Shown here: piece by piece, positions 5,868-13,134 of the stretch | How positions within the stretch are numbered: position 1 is the stretch's first letter | Layout: each line of letters begins with the position of its first letter | NCBI GenBank assembly: GCA_030590405.1 | Contig: JAUUYO010000043.1 | Location: 1 to 15,871 of the forward strand | Direction: 5' to 3' | Length of the DNA stretch: 15,871 nucleotides | Source of the DNA: Kangiellaceae bacterium | GTDB lineage: Bacteria > Pseudomonadota > Gammaproteobacteria > Enterobacterales > Kangiellaceae | Notes under the pieces: generated by a model | Told to the model about the DNA's origin: nothing | Databases searched by the model: none | The model's input: the letters and a program-made list of their open reading frames with translations, nothing else | Made by a program: the position numbers and the translations under genes

Positions 5868-6973
5868 TGCTGAAAATAAAGCTCGATTGCCAGTTTAATG
5901 ACTTTGATTTAATTATCGATCAGCAATTACCAAGCGATTGCATCATTGGCTTATTCGGTGCGTCCGGCAGTGGCAAGTCGCGGCTTATTCGGCAGCTGCT
6001 CGGATTTGATTTGAACCATCAAAAAAGCGCCCGGATCGATTTCAATGATCAGCAATGGCAAAATAGTAGTACTCAAAGGATACTCTCCCCCCAAAAGCGA
6101 GGGATCGGTTATTTAGCCCAAAGCATCGATCTTTTTCCGCATTTAACTGTAGAGCAAAATATTTTATTTGGCTGGAAAAAAGAGGCCTCACGATTCGACC
6201 TGGCGATGATCAAAAACATCACCAGGCAACTCGATATTCAATCGTTATTGGCAAAAAAGCCTGAGCAATTATCCGGTGGACAGCAACAACGTGTCGCGCT
6301 GGCCAGAGCGATATTAGCAGGCTCTCAAATATTGATCCTTGATGAACCGCTATCAGCCATTGGCGAAGATCACAAACCACAGGTGATGCAACTGTTAAAA
6401 TGCCTGCAACAACAATTACACATTCCGATCATTTATTCCTCCCACAATCGGGTAGAACACGCTTTTTTAACCGACTACCTGATGACCTTTAACGGCGGCC
6501 GAGTTATCCAGTCCGGCGATTATGAAACCATTGCCACAGATATTAATGGCAATTTTTCGCAAATGAGTGATGCCATTAATCACATTAAAGCGGAGGTCGT
6601 TGAGTTTGAACAAGATTGTTATGTAAATCGGGTAAAAACAAAAGAGCACTCCCTTTGGGCCGGTTACAGGCCAATCGAGCAAGGTCATCTAGTCAATTTA
6701 GAAGTTCGAGCCCAAGACATTTCACTTTTTTTAAGCCAGTCAAATCAAAGCAGTATTTTAAATTGTCTTAAAGTCACCATTGTTGATTTTGAAGAAGTTT
6801 CACGCCACCAATACATTATTAAGCTGGCTTTTGAGGACTCTTTTCTGATTGCTTTTATCACCAAAAAATCTTTTGTGTCTTTAGAGTTAAAGAAAAGTAT
6901 GGAAGTTTATGCTAAGTTCAAATCGGTCAGTGTATTACCTCTTTCAATGGATTTGGATCAATCCCGGCTTTAA
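5867..6973 (+). CDS. modC: Molybdate ABC transporter ATP-binding protein ModC
   Basis: ATPase that powers molybdate uptake through ModB. Walker A is G31-A-S-G-S-G-K-S38, the Q-loop Q85, the signature L135-S-G-G-Q-Q-Q-R142, Walker B I-L-I-L-D-E-P (155-161) and the switch histidine H193. Residues about 260-368 form the C-terminal regulatory part, with weak similarity to the TOBE/MOP domain that senses molybdate (R-A-Q-D-I-S-L-F-L, then V-T-I-V-D-F). The D-loop after Walker B reads L-S-A-I-G where most ABC ATPases have L-S-A-L-D, so the conserved aspartate is replaced. Length is normal. It overlaps modB by one base and lies 15 bases before a small membrane protein gene. Confidence 0.93.
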   Translation: MLKIKLDCQFNDFDLIIDQQLPSDCIIGLFGASGSGKSRLIRQLLGFDLNHQKSARIDFNDQQWQNSSTQRILSPQKRGIGYLAQSIDLFPHLTVEQNILFGWKKEASRFDLAMIKNITRQLDIQSLLAKKPEQLSGGQQQRVALARAILAGSQILILDEPLSAIGEDHKPQVMQLLKCLQQQLHIPIIYSSHNRVEHAFLTDYLMTFNGGRVIQSGDYETIATDINGNFSQMSDAINHIKAEVVEFEQDCYVNRVKTKEHSLWAGYRPIEQGHLVNLEVRAQDISLFLSQSNQSSILNCLKVTIVDFEEVSRHQYIIKLAFEDSFLIAFITKKSFVSLELKKSMEVYAKFKSVSVLPLSMDLDQSRL

Positions 6974-6988
6974 TCAGGAAGCAAGCCT

Positions 6989-7258
6989 TTGAGCCTGAAA
7001 AATAAAATTGTCGAACATCTCAAACACATGGCTTACACGCCCAAGGCTCAAATTAAACGCCTGGCCATCGGTACGGGCGTTTCAACTTTTTCAATATTAT
7101 TGCTCATCATGGTTAGCCATTGGGAAATTCGCTGGCTTTTTTATCTTTTGGTGGTTATCACATCACTTGGGATTTTGTACGCTATCCCCGGTTATATTGG
7201 CGTATGGGTTTGGCGGATGAGAGATGTTTTATTTGGCAAGGAAGATAATAAACAATGA
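6989..7258 (+). CDS. Small two-helix membrane protein, hypothetical
   Basis: An 89-residue protein I do not recognise. It has a basic cytoplasmic start (K-N-K, then K-A-Q-I-K-R), a hydrophobic segment at about 27-43, a short W-E-I-R-W turn, and a second segment at about 49-72, then a charged tail (K-E-D-N-K-Q). The TTG start at 6989 is supported by AGGAAG seven bases upstream. It follows modC by 15 bases and overlaps the next gene by ATGA, so it belongs to the same transcript. The overlap suggests coupled translation with the VanZ-like protein. Function unknown. Confidence 0.75.
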   Translation: MSLKNKIVEHLKHMAYTPKAQIKRLAIGTGVSTFSILLLIMVSHWEIRWLFYLLVVITSLGILYAIPGYIGVWVWRMRDVLFGKEDNKQ

Positions 7259-8193
7259 AATTTGCTTTACTTTTAATAATAACTCTTTTTGTTCTATTAT
7301 TTGTCGGTGGACCGGGTTACCACGATGAAAGGCTGATTAAAGAAATCTGGCAAACCGGGCATTTTATTTTATTTGCTACGATAGTGTTTACGGTTATGCA
7401 AATTAAATTTGTAAAAAAGCAACATTGGTTTCATTTATTGATCGGCACCGGAATATTTAGCAGCTGGTTTGGGGTAACAACGGAAGCATTGCAATTATTA
7501 GTCGGGCGTGATTTTGAGTTTGGCGATATCGCCAATGATATTGTTGGAGGTTACGCTGGTTTTTTACTCGCCAGGTTATTTTTAATTGTTCAGCAAAAGG
7601 ATGCCAGTCAAAAACTGGCAAGTCTGTTTTATACACTGGGATTCATTGTGTTGGCTGCAATTGGAGCTAGAGCAGTCATCATAACATTAGTCGATCAACA
7701 AAATATCCGATCATCTTTTCCTATACTTAGTGATTTTGAATCAGCATTTGAATTAAAGCGTTGGGATAATCGATCGGCCACTATATCCATTTCTGACAGT
7801 TGCATTCGTAGTGGTGATGGTTCGATGAAAGTGGATTTTCTGGCTGATAAATATCCCGATATTACTCTAAAAGATTTTGCTCGTGATTGGTCAAATTATA
7901 AAAGCATTAAGTTTAGTTTGTATAATTCTGAAGCCGCGCCAATCAAAATGATATTTAAAGTCTATGATGATAATCACTTGCTTAACGGTTACAAATATAG
8001 TGATCGCTTCAATCAAAAAATCACACTAAAGCCTGGCTGGAATGACTTTAGCTTTTTATTAGAACAAATTAAAAACACGCCCAAAACCAGGAAAATGGAT
8101 TTAACCTCAATCAGCTCACTCAGTTTATTTATGGTTAGTTTAGAAAAACCGCTGACCATTTATCTGGATGATTTGTACCTCTCTAAAAAATGA
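7255..8193 (+). CDS. VanZ-like membrane domain fused to a C-terminal beta-sandwich (CIA30/CBM-like) domain
   Basis: Residues 1 to about 112 hold three or four hydrophobic helices with VanZ-family marks: G35-H-F-I-L-F, T-E77-A-L-Q80, R85, then D91-I-A-N94-D and G-G-Y-A-G. A further helix spans about 125-145. Residues about 155-312 look like a jelly-roll binding domain. They start F-E-S-A-F-E-L-K-R-W and end T-I-Y-L-D-D-L-Y-L, the pattern seen in CIA30/CBM11-type galactose-binding folds. The domain would lie outside the membrane and may bind a sugar or polymer. VanZ itself is linked to teicoplanin resistance, but most VanZ-like proteins have no known role. Translation is coupled to the 89-residue protein by an ATGA overlap. 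The following gene is convergent. Confidence 0.75.
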   Translation: MKFALLLIITLFVLLFVGGPGYHDERLIKEIWQTGHFILFATIVFTVMQIKFVKKQHWFHLLIGTGIFSSWFGVTTEALQLLVGRDFEFGDIANDIVGGYAGFLLARLFLIVQQKDASQKLASLFYTLGFIVLAAIGARAVIITLVDQQNIRSSFPILSDFESAFELKRWDNRSATISISDSCIRSGDGSMKVDFLADKYPDITLKDFARDWSNYKSIKFSLYNSEAAPIKMIFKVYDDNHLLNGYKYSDRFNQKITLKPGWNDFSFLLEQIKNTPKTRKMDLTSISSLSLFMVSLEKPLTIYLDDLYLSKK

Positions 8194-8229
8194 GCACATT
8201 CTTGCAACATAAATCTATCGTGGTTAATC

Positions 8230-9444
8230 CTATCGAACCACAACACTAACCCCCTCTTCAACATCATTACCCGGATGGGTAATAATTTGCTCGCCCACAT
8301 CAAGTCCTTGCTTAATTTCAGCAAGACGATCATTTCGCCTACCAACTTCTACGGTCTGTAATACGACGTTTCCATCGACCACTTTAAAAACTGACCAGAT
8401 TTCATGGTATCGAAATAATGCCGATAAAGGGATTTTTACCACATCATCGGCCCGATCAATAATAATCGCCGCCTCCACTCTAAACGCGTCTCCCAGAGTT
8501 TGCCATTTTTCAATGGGATCGGTAAAGCTCAGGATCACATTAACTCGTTGCTCTTCCACACCCAGCGCTGATATTTTTGTGAATCCTGATGGTTCGATCA
8601 CTCTCACTCGCGCGTTGATATCTTCGCTTCCGCCCCAGCGTTTGATCAATGCCTGGTCGCCCACTTTTACCCGAACAGCATTGGTCGATAACATTTCAAT
8701 ATTGACTTCCAGATTGCTCGGGTCACCAATTTCAACCAGTGCAGTACCAACTGGCACGATGCTCTCGCTTTTATGTAAAATTCTTAAAACCCGTCCATCA
8801 ACAGGTGAATGAATACAAATTTGACAATGGTCTTCCGTCTGACCACTCGCCAACTCGCCAGCCTCAGGCTGTAATAATTTTACCTTAGCAACTTCTAATC
8901 GAGACACCATGACTTTTTGATTAGACTGGACCGTTTCAAGTTCTGCTTTTAAGGTTTTAAGACTCAGTTCGGCTCTTTCCAGACCCGCCTGGGATACGCT
9001 TTTCTTTTTATAAAGTTCCTGAGTTCTTTTTAAATCAGACAAATCAAATTCCAGTTGTGCTTTGACTTGTTTGACTCTGGCATTGGCAAGTGCCAACGCT
9101 GCTCTGGCACCTTCAACATCTGCCTTAGCTTGAGTCTCTGAGCGTTTATCCAAAAACTGCGGGTTGGCGGGGTACATATTAGCAATAATCGTTTTACCAG
9201 CGGTCACAATATCGCCCGGCTCACTTTCAATTCTTGTCACTCTGCCATCGACAGGTGTCGAAACCACATAAATATCGTGAATACGGGTTTTGCCCTCTCC
9301 TTCCATGGTAATGAGCAGATCGCCTTTTTCGACCCTTACCATATCAACCTTAACTGGCTCTGGCATAAAAGCGAATGACAAAAGTCCGACAGCCATAGCT
9401 GCTAACGTTATTTTTAGAACTAATTTTATTTTTTTAATATGCAT
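8230..9444 (-). CDS. Periplasmic adaptor subunit of an ABC exporter (HlyD/MacA family)
   Basis: Membrane-fusion protein linking the inner-membrane ABC transporter to an outer-membrane channel. The order fits the family: an N-terminal anchor at about 8-27; the first half of a biotinyl-lipoyl-like domain (about 55-92, S-T-P-V-D-G-R-V); an alpha-helical hairpin, probably coiled coil (about 98-190); the second lipoyl half (about 212-240, S-P-V-D-G-R-V-L); then beta-barrel and membrane-proximal domains to 404. No lipobox cysteine is seen, so it is anchored by the helix. AAAGGAAA lies upstream of the ATG. It is the last gene of the minus-strand operon, 201 bases after the permease. No outer-membrane TolC-like gene is in the window. 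Substrate unknown. Confidence 0.88.
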   Translation of the reverse strand: MHIKKIKLVLKITLAAMAVGLLSFAFMPEPVKVDMVRVEKGDLLITMEGEGKTRIHDIYVVSTPVDGRVTRIESEPGDIVTAGKTIIANMYPANPQFLDKRSETQAKADVEGARAALALANARVKQVKAQLEFDLSDLKRTQELYKKKSVSQAGLERAELSLKTLKAELETVQSNQKVMVSRLEVAKVKLLQPEAGELASGQTEDHCQICIHSPVDGRVLRILHKSESIVPVGTALVEIGDPSNLEVNIEMLSTNAVRVKVGDQALIKRWGGSEDINARVRVIEPSGFTKISALGVEEQRVNVILSFTDPIEKWQTLGDAFRVEAAIIIDRADDVVKIPLSALFRYHEIWSVFKVVDGNVVLQTVEVGRRNDRLAEIKQGLDVGEQIITHPGNDVEEGVSVVVR

Positions 9445-9645
9445 TAAATAATGTTTCCTTTAAAAACCACGACCCACTCCTCGGAGTTTTGCTGTGAACC
9501 GAACATTTCGACCTCCTCTGACTCATCCCCTGGAAATACCCATAAACAAGAGCATACTAAGGGCAAAGGAAGGTTCTTTTATATCGTTGAATAAATACGC
9601 AATAACCAGAGCTTAATCAAGCACACTATTCAACTTCAACTTCAA

Positions 9646-12012
9646 CTATTCAACTCCCTTTTGAGCACTCACCAAATCGATACTATCCACCTGTCGCCAT
9701 ACAAGATAAAACGAAATTGCCGCACTTACCAGTACAATTGTTGAAGCGACCCCAAAAGTTCTATTGCTCAGATAGGTTGGTATTCGAAACAATTCAGTAT
9801 CCATCGTCGAGACCATACCTGTCACCATTAACTTACCGATCCAAATTCCCAGCGGGATCGATACCAAAGTGATTAATCCGAGTTCACCAAATAATAAATA
9901 AGCGACTTCCCGTCTGGTTAATCCAAGCACTCTTAAGCTTGCTAATTCTCGCCCTCTTTCAGAGAATGCAATTCTGGCGGTATTATAAATCACACCAAAA
10001 CTGATAAAGCAGGCAAATAGAATATTAATCGACACCATTTGGAGCAAATTTTCCGCTATTATATCCTCAAACTTCTGCCTCAAAATTGAAGTAATATTAA
10101 GACCCATAATTGCTGGAATGTCTTTAAGCTTTTTATACAAAATGGCACTATGGTTAGGATCAACCATAATCGAAGCGCCGTTGATTTTTGGACTTTCATC
10201 CAATATTCGGTTTAGCTCTCTAATGTCCATAAAAAGACCCATACCAATAAATTCCTGAGTGATTGCAACCACAGGAATACTTAATACTTGTTGTTTTTCT
10301 TCTAACACTTCAACTTGCAGTATGTCGCCCACTTTTATATGTAAAGTGTCCGCTAGTTTTTTGCTCATTGCCAGACCTTGTTTTGGCATACTGACAGGAT
10401 TTAACTCCGAGTCGATGACTCTTCGCAGATCGGCATTTTCGATCAACCCGGTTATTAAACTACGCTTATTGAAATGAGCAAACTTCAAACTCACCGGAAC
10501 GTTTCGGATTGGCTCTACATTCACCACCCCCGGCAATACTCTGATTTCCTCTAAAGCGCGATAAGGTCTCGCCTCAACAAATGATATATTAACGTCTTCT
10601 CGCTGAGTGATGTCATATTGAACATCCATTAAATAGTCCATCGAGTCTTCCATAAAAAAACTAAATATTAAAATGGACAAGGCCAATGACATTCCCAAAG
10701 CTGAAAAAATTGCGCGCATAGGTCTACGTTCTAACTGACGAAAAATAATTCGACTAAGAAAAGAAAGCTGTTTATGTAAACCGATTTTTTCTAAAAAAGT
10801 TGGTTTAAATTCTTCTGGACTTTCCGGTCTCATCGCTTCAGCAGGAGGCAAATTAACGGCACTGCGAATAGCAAACAAAGTGCCTGCTACTGCCGCGATG
10901 GTGCAAAAGAAAACGGAAAAAATCATCACTTCGACAGAAAAACTATACTTTAGAATAGGAAAGTGAAAAAGATTTGCGTACATCTCAGTCATTCCTACCC
11001 CCATCCACCCACCAAGAGACAAGCCAATTAACGCACCGACGCTGGTGATCAATAAAACCATTTTTAAATAGTGCAAAGAAATTTCAAGGTCGCTATAACC
11101 GACCGCTTTTAACATCCCTATTTGCTCTCGCTGAGTCGCGATTTGTCTGGACATCACCACGTTAATCAAAAAAGCGGCAACACTTAGAAAAATAATTGGT
11201 GCAAGCCAACCTAATGACTCTAACTGTTTTAATTCGTTTTCAACAAAAAAATTGGATAATTGTTCTTCGCGTGAATAGGAAATAAGTCCGCCATAAGGCT
11301 TTAAGATCAAATTCAGGTGCTCTTTAACATATTCAATGTTGGCATCCCGCTCGATTTTTAATGAAAGATCATTAAATGCCCCTTTCATATTCACTGCCGC
11401 TTCTAATGAACGACGACTCATCCAAAAAACCCCAAATCGCTTACCATCCGGCATCAAGGCTCCCGGTGCAATGCTGTAAACATATTCAGGCGAAAGCACT
11501 ACACCGACAATTTTTAGCTGCCTTCTATGACCGTTCATAATCACTGAAACTTTATCGCCCAGTTCAAGATCGTGAGCGTGAAAAAAGCTTTCATCCGCCA
11601 GCACCGCATTTTCTTCATTAGGATAAAGCATTCGGCCAGAACGTAAATAAAGATTATTGAGAAGCGGATGACGACCATCAGGCAGCGATATAATTTTTCC
11701 ACTGGCAGGCTCAATCATATCCTTCATCTTCAGAGTCACACCAAAAATCACTCGGCTTTCAATGACAGAAACACCGGGAATTTCACTGGCACGTTGTTTA
11801 ACCGATTCTGGCGCGCGTTTGAGAGAAGCAAATACGTCAGCAAACTGGTACCTGTCATAATAAGTACTTTGAGTAAGTCTCAAACTATCCAACACACCAA
11901 ACATAATGACAAACACCGCAATGCCTGCCGCCATCACCAGAATAATAGCCACCACCTGGCCTTTAATATTCCAGATATCACGGAGTGATTTTTTGTTAAG
12001 TGCGCCTATCAT
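9646..12012 (-). CDS. ABC exporter permease with two FtsX domains
   Basis: A 788-residue inner-membrane protein. A first helix lies at about 18-41, then a large periplasmic MacB-type core (about 50-260), then three helices (about 266-287, 317-340, 360-383). The same pattern repeats: a helix at about 434-454, a second periplasmic domain (about 460-645), and three helices (about 658-680, 705-730, 752-773). FtsX signatures occur twice: R-E-Q-I-G-M-L-K-A-V-G after helix 2 and R-G-R-E-L-A-S-L-R-V-L-G in the second half. MacB has a single such unit fused to its ATPase; here one chain carries both units and the ATPase is separate. Such permeases act with LolD-like ATPases and HlyD-like adaptors to export lipids, peptides or drugs. 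The substrate is not evident. Confidence 0.88.
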   Translation of the reverse strand: MIGALNKKSLRDIWNIKGQVVAIILVMAAGIAVFVIMFGVLDSLRLTQSTYYDRYQFADVFASLKRAPESVKQRASEIPGVSVIESRVIFGVTLKMKDMIEPASGKIISLPDGRHPLLNNLYLRSGRMLYPNEENAVLADESFFHAHDLELGDKVSVIMNGHRRQLKIVGVVLSPEYVYSIAPGALMPDGKRFGVFWMSRRSLEAAVNMKGAFNDLSLKIERDANIEYVKEHLNLILKPYGGLISYSREEQLSNFFVENELKQLESLGWLAPIIFLSVAAFLINVVMSRQIATQREQIGMLKAVGYSDLEISLHYLKMVLLITSVGALIGLSLGGWMGVGMTEMYANLFHFPILKYSFSVEVMIFSVFFCTIAAVAGTLFAIRSAVNLPPAEAMRPESPEEFKPTFLEKIGLHKQLSFLSRIIFRQLERRPMRAIFSALGMSLALSILIFSFFMEDSMDYLMDVQYDITQREDVNISFVEARPYRALEEIRVLPGVVNVEPIRNVPVSLKFAHFNKRSLITGLIENADLRRVIDSELNPVSMPKQGLAMSKKLADTLHIKVGDILQVEVLEEKQQVLSIPVVAITQEFIGMGLFMDIRELNRILDESPKINGASIMVDPNHSAILYKKLKDIPAIMGLNITSILRQKFEDIIAENLLQMVSINILFACFISFGVIYNTARIAFSERGRELASLRVLGLTRREVAYLLFGELGLITLVSIPLGIWIGKLMVTGMVSTMDTELFRIPTYLSNRTFGVASTIVLVSAAISFYLVWRQVDSIDLVSAQKGVE

Positions 12013-12041
12013 GACCTACAACCTCTCTCCCTTTTTTATAA

Positions 12042-12062
12042 CCCTCTCTCAAAAGGAGAGGG
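12042..12062. repeat. Small CCCTCTC/GAGAGGG hairpin between ATPase and permease genes
   Basis: CCCTCTC (12042-12048) and GAGAGGG (12056-12062) pair over a 7-base loop. A second pyrimidine run CCTCTCTCCC lies at 12022-12031. This resembles pyrimidine/purine palindromes common in gammaproteobacterial intergenic DNA. Within an operon it may tune relative expression; it lacks a proper T-run for termination. Confidence 0.45.
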
Positions 12063-12071
12063 GATAAAAAA

Positions 12072-12779
12072 CTACCAACTAATCTCATCTGGTGACTTTC
12101 TAACCTCATTCAGTTCAATATGAGCCACATTACCATCGGCAAAATGGATCACTCGATGAGCTAATTGCGCAATGGAAGCGTTATGAGTAATGATGATACA
12201 AGTAGTCTTATATTTTTGATTAACTGCCAAGATTGCTTTGAGCACGACAATGCCCGTTTCACTGTCTAGCGCACCAGTCGGCTCATCGCACAACAAAACT
12301 TCAGGACGTTTTGCCAGCGCTCTTGCAATAGCAGCTCTTTGTTGCTCGCCACCTGACATTTGAGAAGGGAAATGATTAGCGCGATCTTTTAATCCAACCG
12401 CATCTAATGCTTCCATAGGGTCCAGTGGGTTAGGAGAGATTTCCGTAACTAGAGCAACATTTTCCAAGGCAGTCAAGCTGGGAACCAGATTGTAAGCTTG
12501 AAATACAAATCCAATATTTTCCCTTCGAAAATAGGTGAGTTCACGGCTTGAATAGGTCGCTAAATCCCGTCCACGAAAATGTACATGTCCAGAAGTTGCT
12601 TGATCGAGGCCGCCGATGATATTAAGAAAAGTCGATTTGCCGCTACCGGAAGGGCCAAGTAATACTACAATTTCTCCGCTTGGTATCTCTATATCCACAC
12701 CGCGCAACGCATGGATCTGGGTTTCACCGGAGGTGTAGACCTTGGTTAAGGCTTTTGTCTGGAAACTTGTTTTACTCAT
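12072..12779 (-). CDS. ABC exporter ATP-binding protein (LolD/MacB type)
   Basis: ATPase of the exporter formed with the two downstream minus-strand genes. Counted from the ATG at 12779, Walker A is G42-P-S-G-S-G-K-S49, the Q-loop is Q94 (V-F-Q-A-Y-N-L-V-P), the signature is M-S-G-G-E-Q-Q-R (141-148), Walker B ends C-D-E-P-T-G-A-L-D (164-172) and the switch histidine is H199. The F-Q-x-Y-N-L-V-P and D-E-P-T-G-A-L-D sequences are typical of the LolD/MacB/FtsE group. A longer frame reaches an ATG at 12818, but I prefer 12779: AAGG lies about nine bases before it, and family members start about ten residues before A-L-T-K-V-Y. It is first in its operon, with the permease 59 bases downstream. Confidence 0.9.
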   Translation of the reverse strand: MSKTSFQTKALTKVYTSGETQIHALRGVDIEIPSGEIVVLLGPSGSGKSTFLNIIGGLDQATSGHVHFRGRDLATYSSRELTYFRRENIGFVFQAYNLVPSLTALENVALVTEISPNPLDPMEALDAVGLKDRANHFPSQMSGGEQQRAAIARALAKRPEVLLCDEPTGALDSETGIVVLKAILAVNQKYKTTCIIITHNASIAQLAHRVIHFADGNVAHIELNEVRKSPDEISW

Positions 12780-12871
12780 GCCTGTCAACCTTGCCTCCCT
12801 CGAGTGGCTCGAAACCATGCATCAACTAGCACTAATCCCTCAAGACTAACACCTTAACTTTGATATTGCAT

Positions 12872-12903
12872 TGATCCAGATTATCGATGATCCAGATTAT
12901 CGC
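12872..12903 (+). repeat. Tandem 16-bp repeat next to the MITE
   Basis: TGATCCAGATTATCGA (12872-12887) is followed directly by TGATCCAGATTATCGC (12888-12903), identical but for the last base. The second unit overlaps the left target duplication of the inserted element. It lies in the upstream region of the exporter ATPase gene. Confidence 0.75.
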
Positions 12904-12904
12904 T

Positions 12905-13096
12905 CAGCAATTCTCGGTGAAACAGTACACCCAATAAATACCAGGCATTCAGAGAGAGCAAAAGTAAATATTTCGCACTAATTTCTTCAATAGTGGGCCG
13001 GGAAAGGCTTCCCGGCCTACGTCGCACATCTAACTATTTGATTTTGAGTTACAAAGTAATAAAAAGATTACAAACTCTTTTCACCGAGAATTGCTG
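12905..13096. mobile_element. MITE-like non-autonomous element with 18-bp TIRs and 9-bp target duplication
   Basis: The ends CAGCAATTCTCGGTGAAA (12905-12922) and its exact reverse complement (13079-13096) are flanked by the direct repeat ATTATCGCT at 12896-12904 and 13097-13105. The 192-bp body codes for nothing convincing. It contains a perfect 9-bp hairpin, GGCCGGGAA (12996-13004) and TTCCCGGCC (13009-13017), with a 4-base loop. Removing the element and one duplication restores a plausible empty site reading CCAGATTATCGCTGGAAC. Intact ends and target duplication point to recent insertion. A 9-bp duplication is compatible with several transposase groups (IS4, IS1 or ISAs1 types); I cannot choose. 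The hairpin could stop transcription leaving the hydrolase gene. Confidence 0.85.
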
Positions 13097-13134
13097 ATTA
13101 TCGCTGGAACAATGCCAACCACTAAACCTGGCAA

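Larger units (their letters stand above)
12819..13134. other. Intergenic region between exporter operon and hydrolase gene
   Basis: 316 bases with no gene (counted from the longer ATPase frame). It contains the tandem 16-bp repeat and the MITE described separately. The remainder, 12819-12871 and 13106-13134, shows no recognisable signal. The exporter promoter must lie in or near this region, so the insertion may affect it. Confidence 0.6.

Noticed and set aside
8220..8241. GTGGTT/AACCAC stem between the convergent VanZ-like and adaptor genes as a bidirectional terminator
   Set aside because: Only six base pairs, no T-run on either strand, and it overlaps the last codons of the adaptor gene.
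9627..9654. Repeated TTCAAC units at the permease 3' end as a microsatellite or phase-variable tract
   Set aside because: Only a few irregular copies, mostly after the stop codon, so slippage would not change the protein.
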